DNA from: Bolinopsis microptera
Lineage: Eukaryota > Ctenophora > Tentaculata > Lobata > Bolinopsidae
Direction of reading: 5' to 3'
Assembly: GCF_026151205.1 (NCBI RefSeq)
Contig: NC_087078.1
Span: forward strand, 9,254,675 to 9,318,674
Length of the DNA: 64,000 bases
Part shown: piece by piece, positions 1 through 11,640 of the stretch
Numbering within the stretch: the stretch's first letter is position 1
How the letters are laid out: each line of letters opens with the position of its first letter
Notes under the pieces: model-generated
What the model saw: only the letters and a program-made list of their open reading frames with translations
Databases searched by the model: none
What the model was told of the DNA's origin: nothing
Made by a program: the position numbers and the translations under genes

Positions 1-1460
1 ATTCCTCGCATCCTTCAAATCTTCTTCCTTAGCACACCTGTGAGAGGAAACTTGTGTAAATAAATAAATAAACACAGCATTTAACACACAGCTTTATAGC
101 CGCACGTACTACATTGAGTACGTTACACGGTTTATTATACAGGGTGTATTATACAGGGTTCTGTGATAGCTGATAGGCACATTCCTATGGGTACACTCGG
201 AGCATCTAGTCGTGAAATAGCAGGGAAGATGATATCCTGGCTACAATGTTGTATCCGTGCGTGTTATTCGTATCTGAGCACTTGTATTGTAAGTCTATAT
301 CTCTATATATCTCTATATAGCTCGGCATATGGTACAGAGATTAGAACAGTGCATTTGTAGTGTTCTGTAGAATATTCTTAGACAGGTAAGTGAAGCTGAG
401 GCAGTGAAGCTGAGTTGAGTTAGTAGCAGGTTAATTAACAAACTCAATTATAATACTCACATACCAGGAGAGGTATACAGTACAGACAATATAACTACAT
501 CGTAAACCTAGTCTAATTCCAAATGTACTGAGTTCAACAAGATACTACTACAGGAGACCTGCTCTAATGAAATTACAGTCCTAAGATATCTCCATACTAT
601 TAAAATATCAGATACAAGGCATCTGTGTGTGTGTGTGTGTGTAATGTACAGATCTACGGAGTGTGTTCTGTTTGTTATATGTAACCAGCCCTCCGTGCGT
701 TCTGTATCGCAACCTTACAACCCTCGCGATGACATATCACCAAAATAACTTTAAACATCACAACAAGTCACGTGTGCTGACCGTCTGGGCTGTGATTGGC
801 TGGTTTTAGTCTCGTGGGCGGAATGGGGTGTTGTGATTGGTGAGTGTGGTAATAGTATTACATTGTCAAGAGGAGTGCTGGGCGAGTACACGACACATTG
901 TATTACGAGGAGGGAACAAGCTTTTACCAGCACCTCTTCCTAATTTCCTGCGAATCTCACTAGCCGAGTAGTAATATTATGGGAGTGTGTGTTACAACAA
1001 GGAACTGTAATGCTCGGATTAGATATCATATTTTCATAATGTGTGAGCGCTGAGTGAATTACTCCGAATATAATTACAGGACAAGGGGACGAGAAGGGAA
1101 GGATTTTACTCTTTCTCAGTTTTATGTTAAATTAAATCAGCCGTGAAACAATTCTTAATAATGTATGAAATACTTCAAGAAATAGTGTCGCTCTGTCAAA
1201 TTCTACACAATAAGGTGTAAGGTAAAAGCTTTGCGATTATTTTCACTACAAGTTGAGCAGACTGGTGTCAGTCATGACGTGTCACAAAGAATGTTACAAT
1301 TTGTACACGTGAGGAGACGAGTTGTACTCAGATCATGTGATAACAAAACAATCTTAATATAATTGTTACATTGTAATAATAGTGTAACAAAACAGAAATA
1401 ATAAGATCGTAACAGTGTAATGTAACAAAACTATCTAGATATTATAGATAACAAGTTTAC
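1..1460. other. No gene recognised; likely FERMT intron or flank
   Basis: AT-rich sequence without convincing exons on either strand. It lies downstream of the last visible kindlin exon in the minus-strand direction, so part of it is probably an intron of that gene. A short GT microsatellite lies near 625-642. The minus-strand reading frame at 751-933 has no family resemblance and I treat it as chance. Confidence 0.5.
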
Positions 1461-2277
1461 CTAAGTAAAGAGAGCTCCTCAGGATGTCGTACCCTCAGAT
1501 CCCGACAGATAGTACACACTACCGAGAACAAAGTGTTACTGAAATCTGCTTTCTCCAAATCTAGCTGAGATCTGTCCGGCAGCTGGATTGACAACTTTTT
1601 ACTGGTTGTCGTGAAGATCACTTTGTTACCTGAAAATTCGTACAAATTAGTTGTATTATTGTATCTACTGTTAAATTTAAAATCATTAGCGGTTACTTTA
1701 CCTGCGTTGTTGAGTAGTATCTCATATCGATGTGGAAACCTTGTCTAGTATAATACATTGGAAAACTTTTGAAGTTGTAAAATTGGAATTGCACAAATTG
1801 TTGCACTATAACTGGTGTACTGACGAGCTATGTTTTAGTTATTCTAGTATATATAACATAATATATTATGTTCAAGGTATATGGAGCCAACCCCAGAATT
1901 GTTCGTAAGTTACAAGTCAGAGGAATGAATCGTAAATTTACGTACCTGCATCAAGGCCATATGTGTTGAGTGTAGCACGAGGAGCTATCAACCAAGTCTT
2001 TTTATCCGTACACCACAGTGCATACTTTGACCAGTTTTTTAAACTACCTGAAAGAAAATTACAATAAAATTGAGAAGATAAACGAGGTAAATGACTGGTA
2101 TTTTGAACATTTTCTTTGATCGAAATTAATTTTCATGATAAAAGTGAAAATGAAGCAATTACCTAATAACTCTACTAGTTTAAGAGTGACTTCTGATACA
2201 GTAGATTCACCAGACACAGTTAACGTCTTGGTGACGCTTGCGTCAGGGACATTTACTTTAAGCGCCCATTGGTGCAT
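1461..2277 (-). CDS. FERMT: Fermitin/kindlin, N-terminal exons (F0-F1 region), partial
   Basis: Three minus-strand exons read through in frame: 2277-2163 (from ATG, ends phase 1), 2047-1946 (102 nt, phase 1-1) and 1629-1461 (ends phase 2), each with GT and AG borders. Kindlins are cytoplasmic integrin co-activators that bind beta-integrin tails with a FERM domain. The conceptual protein matches the kindlin F0/F1 region as I recall it: exon 1 has TLKLVELL, exon 2 has NWSKYALWCTDKKTWLI followed by TYGLDA, and exon 3 ends RHPEELSLLR, a hallmark of the family. About 129 residues are present against roughly 670-720 for the family; the rest would lie left of the window. The start at 2277 is the first ATG in frame. 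CCCCAG lies just upstream and could instead be a splice acceptor, so an earlier coding exon is possible. Confidence 0.88.
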
Positions 2278-2836
2278 TCTGGGGTGAGGGATTGTGATTA
2301 AATGTGGTCATAAGCATATCATCAAATGGGGTAGGATTGTTTTTAGTAGAAAATGTAAGTTAAAAAATGGCTTCTGCTGTAAAGAATATTTTCGGAAAGT
2401 AAAGAAAAGTACCTGGATTCTAAAAATGCTGCTTCCTGCTTTAATCACACTTGCACTATCAAGGTCCACCACACAACACATATATGAAGTATTTATAACA
2501 GAAAGAATACCAATATCCCAGGTGTGCATCCTTAGGGCCTCGATTGTTTTACTTTTTTGCCTTGAGAGGCTTAAAATAGGTAACACCACATGCTGTGTCG
2601 TGTCCTTTTGTCCCATTTGTGCCTCAGTGGTTTTCCAATTTTGCATTGTTAAGATTAGGTGTCAGTATTTACACTATTGTTGAAAAAATATTGAATCGAT
2701 TACAATGCTCACAATCAAACCAAATAGGAATGATTAACAGGGTAATCAACTCATAACGGATTGAAAATCACTGAGAGTTTCTGTTGTTTGAAATGGCAGG
2801 ATTGGTCTAGGAATTGTTGCTAGGACATGTAGCATC
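2278..2836. other. Upstream flank of FERMT; no gene recognised
   Basis: Opposed open frames of 112-129 codons overlap here (2294-2683 plus, 2308-2646 minus). They have no recognisable domains and mirror each other, as expected of low-complexity DNA without stops. If the kindlin start is at 2277, its promoter should lie in this stretch, but I see no definite core element. Confidence 0.35.
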
Positions 2837-3103
2837 TTACATCTTTTCAGATTGCTTCCAGATCTGGAGTTGATCGTGTTTTGAACCTTGTTGATTGCTG
2901 ACTTCAATTTCATCAATAGGTTGACTGTAACTGTTCTTTATAGTCAGATTTGTTACCCTATGATCGTCATCCTCTCTGTCAAGCAGAGCCTCTTCTGATG
3001 GTTCATGTTGAGGACTGCGGAGTTGTACAGAAAGTGGTCGAGTAAGCTTTTGGAAGCGATAAGGTAGTTGATAGGAGCTGTTCAGAAGAGTTGTGTTCAT
3101 CAT
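2837..3103 (-). CDS. Small hypothetical ORF, 88 aa
   Basis: A single-exon frame starts with two Met codons and is rich in Ser, Gln, Asp and Glu, including a short acidic run REDDDH. It has no signal peptide, membrane segment or familiar motif. The composition is more protein-like than the neighbouring frames. It lies 560 bp upstream of the kindlin start on the same strand, so it could be a small gene, an upstream exon or chance. I do not recognise it. Confidence 0.25.
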   Translation of the reverse strand: MMNTTLLNSSYQLPYRFQKLTRPLSVQLRSPQHEPSEEALLDREDDDHRVTNLTIKNSYSQPIDEIEVSNQQGSKHDQLQIWKQSEKM

Positions 3104-4110
3104 CTTCAGAACATCTTGTTAACATTCCTACTTTATATACAACATCAAATTGATTCAATATATTACAGTATGAGTGTAGGTACTGACACCTATATTATTA
3201 TATATATATATATTCATCACTGAACTGTGTAAAATTTGGGACATGACTGGGACCAATGTAATGGATATGGCTCCCTGTAATACCTTTTTAAAGAAGGCAA
3301 TGTAGAATTACACTTCTAGCATATGGTTATAATTTTACACTTTATCATAGCCTAATGTTGGGGAAGCACACCTGAGTTTATCGTATTTCTTATGACCATG
3401 TCTACTTAATAGATACTCACTCTGGCTTGGTATAATGAAACATCTTTCACTCACAATCTCTCACACTTCACACTTCTCCTTAGATAAATAGTTTGTTAAA
3501 TTAATGTGAAAATTATTAAAACAAAAAATATGATATTTGCAGACAACCGTGAACAATATTGCAGCTTATCAAGATTCATCTCAATATAACAGGAATATAT
3601 ATTTGTGATATAACTCGATTTAAACTTTAAAAGTTGTGGCAAATCTCATTGTATAAAGATAGCCCAAACGAGCGGTTTCTTAAAGAATGAGGTTATGAAG
3701 AAAATGCAGGAATCGACCTTGTGCCCATCGCGATCGTTTAAATTTTTGTATTACATATTTTTCAAACTTTACAGAGTACAGCAAATATAACGTACATAAA
3801 ATAAACTCGAATAAATTGAAAGACAAAATAGTACTTTTAATTAATTTTTTTTATAAAAAAGACCATGTCCAAATTCGTTTGTTTTTTCATGAAGAAGGCT
3901 GTGAAATGTTCATTGTTCTGATAATGTAGAAATTAGGAAGAATATTAATGGTTATGATGTTTATGTCATTATTCTTGCAAATTTCCTGCATCTAACCTGT
4001 ATGAATTAATCTACACTGCAAATAAGTGATAAGTTGGGTTGAATGGGTCAAGAAAGCCTAAAACATCTAAAAATTTGTTTTAAGAAGGTGGTGTGTTTAT
4101 TTATCTTCCT
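3104..4110. other. Gene-poor AT-rich DNA
   Basis: I see no exon or structured element here beyond a TA microsatellite near 3195-3212 and A/T-rich low-complexity sequence near 3830-3860. Confidence 0.5.
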
Positions 4111-4144
4111 CACCACACTTCAACATGAGTTGATGAGAAATTTC

Positions 4145-4617
4145 TACCTATGAAAGGATGAAGCCCGTCTTGATGTTGCAGCTGTCGGATTGTATGCACC
4201 CTTTGAAAGAACATTTTTTGACGTTAGGGTCACACATCCTAACTGTGACACAAACACATTTAAGACGCTAGATAGGATCTATAAAGAACATGAGAAAGAA
4301 AAGAAAGATTTGTATGAAGAGAGAGTACTTCAGTCAGAGAAAGGATCCTTTGCCCCTCTAGTCTTCACAACCTCTGGAGGTATGGGACCGCTATGCACTG
4401 TATTGTAGATCGTGTCTCTGAGATGATAGCTGACCATAAAAAAGAAGCCAAGAGCCAAGTCAAAAACCATATCAGAACACGATTCAGATTTGATCTGTTA
4501 AGAAGTACACTCATTGCACTAAGAGGAATCAGAGGAAGATCAACGGCCCAGCATCTTGAACTGCAAGACATTTCCTTCAACCTCATCCCCCAGAAGACGA
4601 GCTTTGAGGTCTCCTAG
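4145..4617 (+). pseudogene. Decayed mobile-element ORF, nuclease-like C-terminal region
   Basis: Two plus-strand frames join into one protein. The first (about 4148-4385) reads DEARLDVAAVGLYAPFERTF, then FFDVRVTHPNC and a charged helical stretch ending SFAPLVFTTSGGMGP. The second (4393-4617) continues with HIRTRFRFDLLRSTLIALRG. I know this block from many uncharacterised multi-copy ORFs in invertebrate genomes. The spacing of RLDV and FFDVRV resembles the core of a PD-(D/E)XK nuclease fold, which is inference. A frameshift near 4385 and a stop immediately upstream of the DEARLD segment show it is broken. No terminal repeats were found. Confidence 0.5.
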
Positions 4618-5600
4618 ATTTGTTTATGTAATTTTTGATATTTTACTGTACTATTTTATGTTGTATATATAATTTTACGGACGAAATGATCCCAGGGGGG
4701 ACTCCCAACCCACCGCTTCGGCAGGTAGTTGATGCACTGATCACAAGCAAGAGCCACTTTGGTCTACTTGCTGTGAGGTGTCTCAGCTACATGGGTTGGG
4801 GGTCCCCCCTTTTTTTAAACCTATGGAAGGTTTGAATATTAGCATAGTTCATCAATTGCACTCTAACAGATAACAGCCTGACTAGGATTATTAACTGACA
4901 CCCTGAAAGGGGAATCAAATTAATACTAACCCTCTGAAAATTTGTTTCAGTTATCATGACTCGGGTGAATCTTGAAGGGGTTCCCTTCAGTACACATTCA
5001 TACGGACCAAAAGTTCATTATACTTATTGGGCACATTGGAACTCATTTATCAATAGCATCAGATTTGGGCTCCCAATCATGTAAATTAAATTCGTAATTG
5101 CAACGTCACGAGTTTTCCTGATAAAAGATGACAGACCCATAAATCTGCAACTTGTGATAAGCAAATAAAAATTATATGCATTTATTACAAATAAGAGATT
5201 TTAAAAAATCTATTTTATAGATTTTACTCATATTTGTAACACTTCTATTGAATTTTCAAACGGTTTTTCATTCAAAATTTTTTATTAAAAATGTTTCGAA
5301 CATTATACAAATAATTTCAGCCATGATAATTGTCTAGCTATATAAGGATAGACACCCTCGAAAAACGAATAAACCAATACAATAGATTAAATATTATAAA
5401 ATGTTTTCATCCAAAATTATATTTTTATAGGGTGTCTAACTTTATATTGTATATATAGTTTTGAGTTTGAGAGAATACAATTGAGAGAATACGAAAACTA
5501 TCGTGCGCGGTTCTGAATTTATTTGTTGTTTGTGTATATTCAATATTGTTTAAATATATTTACTATTGAGTAAACAAATTAAATAGAACTAATAACTACA
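4618..5600. other. AT-rich DNA without recognised genes
   Basis: Near 4690-4810 there is an imperfect self-complementary stretch with GGGGGG and CCCCCC tracts, probably the tail of the broken element to its left. The rest is AT-rich, with no exon or repeat that I could support. Confidence 0.4.
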
Positions 5601-5609
5601 CATTATAGC

Positions 5610-6470
5610 CATGTGTATACGCGTACTGCTTCGGTGGTCGCGCGCTAACGAGAGGGCTCTGGTTAGAGCAAAAAACTAACAATGATACAATAATGAATTG
5701 ACAGTTGACCCATTTTCATAATAACTTTTTGTTATAACTTTGCTGAATTCTGCTAGCTATGTATTATATAAGTTAATGGGCATCGATCAGCCTGTCATTC
5801 CGACATATCTTCAATCATGCATCAGTCTTTTATGAACACTGTTGACCATTGTTAATGATCCGGCCCGGCGCGCGCTACTTCGTAGCACTTGCCATCGGAC
5901 CATTTCGAGAAGAAAGCGGCGCGCGCTACTTCGAAGAAATTTAGACGAGTAACATCTTACTGGGCCGCGCTCAGCCTGTCATTCCGCCAAATCTTTATTC
6001 TTTATGTTAATGAACATAATAGCCTGGGGTCCTCAGGTAAGTAACATCCGTCAATGAACACTGAAGAATGATATTTTTATGCAACAAAATATTATAATAA
6101 TATAATAATATTGCTCTGCGAAGCAGAGCAACGATCGAAGATGGGTTGCAAGCAATAATGCTAGTTCGCAAAGCAAGAATGCTAGTTCGCGCGGCGCGTC
6201 GAAGTCCTCCAAACCGTCGACGAGTCCAACTCGGCGCGAGTTTTGTTTTACTTGGCGGCGCTCGGCCTGTCATTCCGCCGAATCTCTATTCGGCGGATAT
6301 ATATGTTTATGAGCATAATTGATAATAGCCTGGGGTCCCCAACTAAGTTTTGCTAGGTTAATGGTCTGGCCCGGCGCGCGCTACTTCGTAGCACGTGCCA
6401 ACACTTCGAGAAGAAAGCGGCGCGCGCTAATTCGGAGAAATTTAGACGAGTAACATCCGTCACGTTTTTT
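5610..6470. repeat. Cluster of GC-rich dispersed repeats
   Basis: Several pieces recur. A block starting GGCGCGCGCTACTTCGTAGC and ending AAATTTAGACGAGTAACATC occurs at about 5860-5955 and again at 6365-6455. A second block, containing CAGCCTGTCATTCCGCC and ending AATAGCCTGGGGTCC, occurs at 5963-6037 and, with more changes, at 6255-6342. The same second block returns at 13690-13740 and 33425-33505. The GC-rich pieces stand out against AT-rich flanks. No transposase is present, so these look like short non-autonomous elements. Confidence 0.7.
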
Positions 6471-7120
6471 AAATTTGTGCGACCAGAAATTTATACTAAC
6501 TGAAACTGTCTTTGTTATTATTTCAGTGCGAACCAGCGCTCACACTCTCACAGAAAATCTTACATCACAGTTGACAGGATAATAATCTTAGTTATTAATT
6601 CTATCAACATTCTCTAATAAAGCGATGATTAAGAAATCCGCTTATTCTGATCTAAAATACCCAAATGATACAGAAATCATGCTTCGTCACGTTTCTCCCA
6701 AAAAATCACATACTTTAAATTAAAATAAACACATATTGGTTTCTAACTAAAGCGTCCTCTCATTTCTGAAGCCAGAAGCGTTAAGTTTAGTAGCAGGTCT
6801 GAAGCCATGGGTAGCCGATGCTGACGTCACAGTTGGTCGTGATGACGTCATCAAGGGAGTATGAGCTATGTTGTTGAACAAGGCGGCGGTCTCTTCTTTT
6901 ATCACTTGAACGTTGAGAAGTGTAACGTGTTGAGACAGCCTGTGTGTTACCTGTAATATAGTACAACGTCAGTGTAGTATTCTCAGTATGTTCCAACTTC
7001 CACTAAGGATGTCAATTATCATGTCGAAAAAGTGGATAAAACAATTATACTTCGAAGTTTTCTCCGGAATTTTTTTGAAAGGTCACACGAATGAGCTTAA
7101 AATTATGTCTATTACCACCG
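6471..7120. other. No gene recognised
   Basis: Unique-looking AT-rich sequence. The minus-strand frame at 6787-6996 has no recognisable features. Confidence 0.4.
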
Positions 7121-7127
7121 CAACATT

Positions 7128-7276
7128 CCATTAAATATCTTACCTCAGCTAGAACAGTCTGCTATAGATATCTTACCTCAGCTAGAACAGTCTGCTCCAT
7201 TAAATATCGTACCTCAGCTAGAACAGTCTGCTCCATTAAATATCTTACCTCAGCTAGAACAGTCTGCTCCATTAAT
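7128..7276 (+). repeat. Minisatellite, about 36-bp unit, four copies
   Basis: The unit contains TACCTCAGCTAGAACAGTCT followed by GCTCCATTAAATAT and is repeated four times with very few changes. It forms the interior of an 82-codon open frame that is only a by-product of the repeat. Confidence 0.9.
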
Positions 7277-7289
7277 TTTTACCCTGCTA

Positions 7290-7850
7290 GATGCGTGATA
7301 AGTCTGTTCATTTGCGTGATATTGTCCCTGTGTGCATGATTAAAGCCTGTTCATTTGCGTGATATTGTCCCGTGTGCGCTGATAAAGTTTCTGTTCATTT
7401 GCGTGATATCTGTCCGTGTGCATGATAATTCTGTTCATTTGCGGGAATTGGTCCCTGTGTGCGTAATCAACTCTGTTTATTTGCGTGATATTGACCCCGT
7501 GTGCGTGATAAAGTTGTTCATTTGCGTGATATTGTCCCAAGTGTGGTGATAAAGTCTGTTCATTTGCGTGATTATTTCCCTGTGTGCGTGATAAAGTCTG
7601 TTCATTTGCGTGAATTATTTGTCCCTGTGTGCATGATAAAGTTGTTCCATTTGCGTGATATTGTCCCTGTGTGCGTGATAAAGTCTTGTTCCATTTGCGT
7701 GATATTGTCCCTGTGTGCTTGATAGTCTGTTCATTTTTGCGTGATATTGTCCCTGTGTGCGTGATTGAGTTCCGTTTTTTGCGTGATATTGTCCCTGTGT
7801 GCGTGATAAGTCTGTTTATTTCGTGATATTGGTCCTTGTGTTCCGTTTGA
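7290..7850 (+). repeat. Minisatellite, about 42-45 bp unit, about 13 degenerate copies
   Basis: The core TTTGCGTGATATTGTCCCTG alternates with GTGTGCGTGATAAAGTCTGTTC. Copies differ mainly by 1-2 bp indels, so the open frames across it on both strands are artefacts. It begins only about 15 bp after the 36-bp minisatellite. Confidence 0.9.
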
Positions 7851-8129
7851 GCGTGTTGCTGGTGATGTAATTGATAATATTAACCCTAATTAATTGTTAA
7901 TTATTATTAATCTTAAAGATAAATTCTCAGCGAGTTCAATTGATTCTATTTTATTTCTGTTCGCAGTTGTGTGTGTTCTGCCTGGGGACAGTGATACACT
8001 GCATCGCGTTCTCACTCTCCTGTAAGTGAATCATTTTGTCGTATTGCTAGAGTCACTACTGATGAACAGCTTGGGATTCGCTGAGAGCTGTCCCAGATGC
8101 GGTTGATGGAGTATATCATGTTATCATAA

Positions 8130-9524
8130 GAAGTGTTTGTTGAAGCAGAGAAAATGCCGACAAATGAACAGAAGATGGGTGCAGACAAGTACAAGCCAGG
8201 GACAGGCCGTAACCTTGAGTTCTTATTGGCTATTAGATAAGTGCGAGACTGTTGGTTACAGAGACTTTCGGACCAATACCAAGGACGGCTACATTAAACA
8301 GTACGTCACCATTTTTACGACACCAGAGTTCCTGCCGATATGAGAGATGTTCTTGAGCAAAAAGTTTAAAAAGCACATTAAGGAATTGATTATTGACAAA
8401 TCTAAGTGGTATAGTCTTCATCCGAACACACTAAAAAATCGTTCCTGTTACTGTATGTTCTATAGATCGCGCTGGTCTCTTTTGCAGTTGATGCATTGAT
8501 TGAGGATCTTAATGTGGAATATCGTAAGGCCGACTTGTGATTCGAAAGTCGATTGGAGGACGCAGAGCTAGCAAATGGACGTTTACAGGAGCATTTTACT
8601 CATTCCCAGTCTCCTTATTGATTTGAATTCGTTCTGAAATGGTGCTGATATGAAGTGATGTTACCTGGCGATCTTACACAATTTAAGCTAAAGAAACCAG
8701 CAAGACACTAGAAATGCGTGTGTCAGCTCATCTCCATTAACACGAAAAAGGATCGATCTGTGAGAAGAAGCTTAGACAAGGTGATGATTGAATGGCCCAC
8801 AACAGCGATTCCACAGTATGAAACCCCTTTCTCTGTTGTTTAGGACTCTCCATACACAACAGTACTCGGAGCCAAAAAGATCATACGGAAACGAAGGTGC
8901 CTTAAAGTTTCTGAAGACTACAAAAAATAAAGCTCATTGAAGAATTGCATCGTGAGTTAGCCAAGGTTCATTGTTAGATGAAAACACTGCTACGTGCCTT
9001 TAACCAATCTGCAAAAAAACAAGACCCTATTTTGCCCATGATAACTCTGATTTCAGCGGGACAGGTAAAGATGGGGAAAGCGTCAGCTCCATGGTACATT
9101 GATTAACAGTTTATCCGAATGATGTTAAGTTGGGAGAACAAGTGATTAAGTTGTCAAGGCGTTATCTTAAACTCAAAATGATGACACACGGAGCGATTCA
9201 ACGCTTAAGCTGAAGCTATGTTACCCCCAAAGGATGTTATCTCCACCTCATCCAAAGTATGTGGATCTGTATGTAGTGACGAGCAAAGAATATCAACATT
9301 ACCGACGAAACCTGGGTGCCTATACAACAGCTTTATGATGACAGAAATAGTTTACACTTTCCTGGAAATCATACACGCGAGACCTTTGTTCCAAAGCTGG
9401 GGTCACAAACATTGCAATTGCTTCCTCTTATAAAGTCACCGCCTACAGATTGTCGACACTGTATACAGCATTGATGATGTGCCAATGCATTTCTACAAAA
9501 ATCACACCCCCCCCCCCCTCCCCC

Positions 9525-9577
<53 letters not shown>

Positions 9578-11640
9578 ACCCCCCCCCAGATCAAAAAAAC
9601 GATCGTCACTTTAGATCTGCAGCTGTACATATAGGCGATACCGAGTTGTATTCCAAAGGGATATCGGCGATCACTTCATATTCAGGATGGGCGACTAGTT
9701 ACATGTAGTTTTTGCTATGTGTAGAGCTATGGAAATATATTGACCAATAGTGGACTCGAGAGACTGTTCAGTCACTGCGTTATTTACGGTCCATTAAGCC
9801 ATAGGGAAGATTCTAGAAGGAATGCACATGAAACGGTGCGGGGATGCTTAGCCTGATATTATACGTCCATTTTTCAGACATTATCGATCAAATTTTCTGG
9901 GGACATGACGATGAATCTAAGGAAAAGGGTCAAAAGAAATTGTCGGACCCATTCTGCATTAATGATGAGGACAGGTTACAAGATGTGCGTTCCTGTCACA
10001 ATTCAGCTCATCGAGGAATTGAAGATCGGGTAAAATCTTTTCAAAGTCCAGACATTCAGGGAAGATTCTTCCGAACACAGGAAAGTTTCTCAATAATGTG
10101 TTAGTAATGATAAAACAATGTTAGTATTATGAGAGCTACAAGCAAACAACTTTGGAACATTACACCTAGTATCATTGGATACAATTCAACAAAATATTCT
10201 TAGCTTTGGATTTGCAAAACTACGCCAGAAATGACACTGTGTACTTGTCCTCAATGAATAAACTCCGACCCAAACGAAGATCCCAGCAACGGTGGGTTAT
10301 TCCTCTCCAAAATTTTGTTGTAATAAAACTGAAAGCGCACTTTCGTAGCGATAGAGTGGACCACTGTCTTGAGCAAGTTTACAAAGAGCTTATGTCGATG
10401 GAGGGATTTTTTGGCAGGGTTAGTATGTTTTGTCAGACGAAGAATTGACACGTACGTTCTTAATTGGCAGACCCGATTTAAAACGATTACTGCGGCGAGC
10501 AATTTACTAAAGCAGTTTGAGACACAAATCCTGATACACAAACCATATTCATTATTGAAGACGCAAAATGGTTATAAAAAGTCCAACCGTACGAGTCCAA
10601 AATTTAACAAAGCTGCGTTAGTTGATTTCCTGTTGTTGTCTTGAAGTCGACCAAAATTGGTTTTCAATGTGATGTCTCACACCGTACTGAAAGATCGATA
10701 TGGATACTGACATCAAAGAAAATGGGGAAGTAATGTTGAATGATTTTCAACAACTGAAAGATTTGATCGGGTCGAGAAACAAACGTCTCTACTATGGGAA
10801 ACCATTGAACAAAACGGGAAACTGAAAAAACTTCAAGACTTGACTAAGCCATAACGATCAAAGACCACCAGAAAAAAGATTGTTAAACTCAGGAGGAGCG
10901 AGGTTCTAATGACACGTCCTCCTTCGTAATATCACGCTCAAGATCAAGGCCTGGATGTTGCAGAACTGGTTGAAGACTTACGAGTTTAGCAGTTTTGGTT
11001 CCCGTCACTCTCTTGTTCACTCTGGAAGGGAAGATTATTGAAGTGCACTGATCAAGTGACTTTTTCAATGATATAATTGGTCACGTCCGGATTTCAACAG
11101 GAAATCATCACATTCCCATCGCAGGACTTTTTGTTATCGACGGTTGGGTATTGCAAACCTAGTGGAAAATGTATCCAGATATTGATACCTAGAAGATCTT
11201 TCGAAACAATTTCTAAACGGCACATTCGTATTATTGACGAAACTTCTCTGTATCCAAAGGTTGTCTTAGTATTTGCTAGTTACGACAATCATTGTCCAAT
11301 TTGAAGAAACAGGGACACTGGATTGTGACAGATCACAAAAATCAAATTGAATACAAACTGTCAGAGCGGACCATTATCCAAAAAACATCAAACTTAGGAG
11401 CTTAGGTCTTTCACCAGGAGAAACAAAAAATCATGTGTCAGTTTTTTCTCAAAGATGGTCTATGGTGAATTAGGTTCCTCTGCACAAGTTGTTTATCATT
11501 GTTGCAGGAACTGGTACCTATCAAATATGCCAGAGTGGGAAATTGAAACACATAGCCTGCACGAAGCGGATACACTTTTGCTGTGCATTATCAGGCACGC
11601 TCAGCTCTGATGCTGTGAAACACTCCGACATTCGCGATGT
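8130..11640 (+). pseudogene. Decayed multi-ORF segment, unidentified
   Basis: On the plus strand many short frames of protein-like composition follow one another and switch frame every 100-250 bp. Examples are a Lys/Arg-rich piece near 8710-8840 (SLDKVMIEWPTTAIPQYE), another near 8860-9080, a 45-codon ORF starting near 10699 (GSRNKRLYYGKP) and one at 11077-11301. I see no start-to-stop gene longer than 97 codons, no introns that repair it and no hallmark motif. The pattern suggests a long insertion (transposon or integrated DNA element) with many indels. An alternative is a real region with many sequencing indels. I cannot assign a family. Confidence 0.3.
9507..9588 (+). repeat. Poly-C tract, about 80 bp
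   Basis: An almost pure C run with a few T and A interruptions, lying inside the decayed segment. Such runs are prone to length error in assemblies and can form i-motif or, on the other strand, G-quadruplex structure. Confidence 0.95.

Noticed and set aside
2294-2683. 129-aa plus-strand ORF and its 112-aa minus-strand counterpart
   Set aside because: They overlap almost fully on opposite strands, are low-complexity, and have no domain or splice support.
7128-7850. CRISPR array
   Set aside because: The repeats are contiguous minisatellites without unique spacers, and the sequence is eukaryotic.
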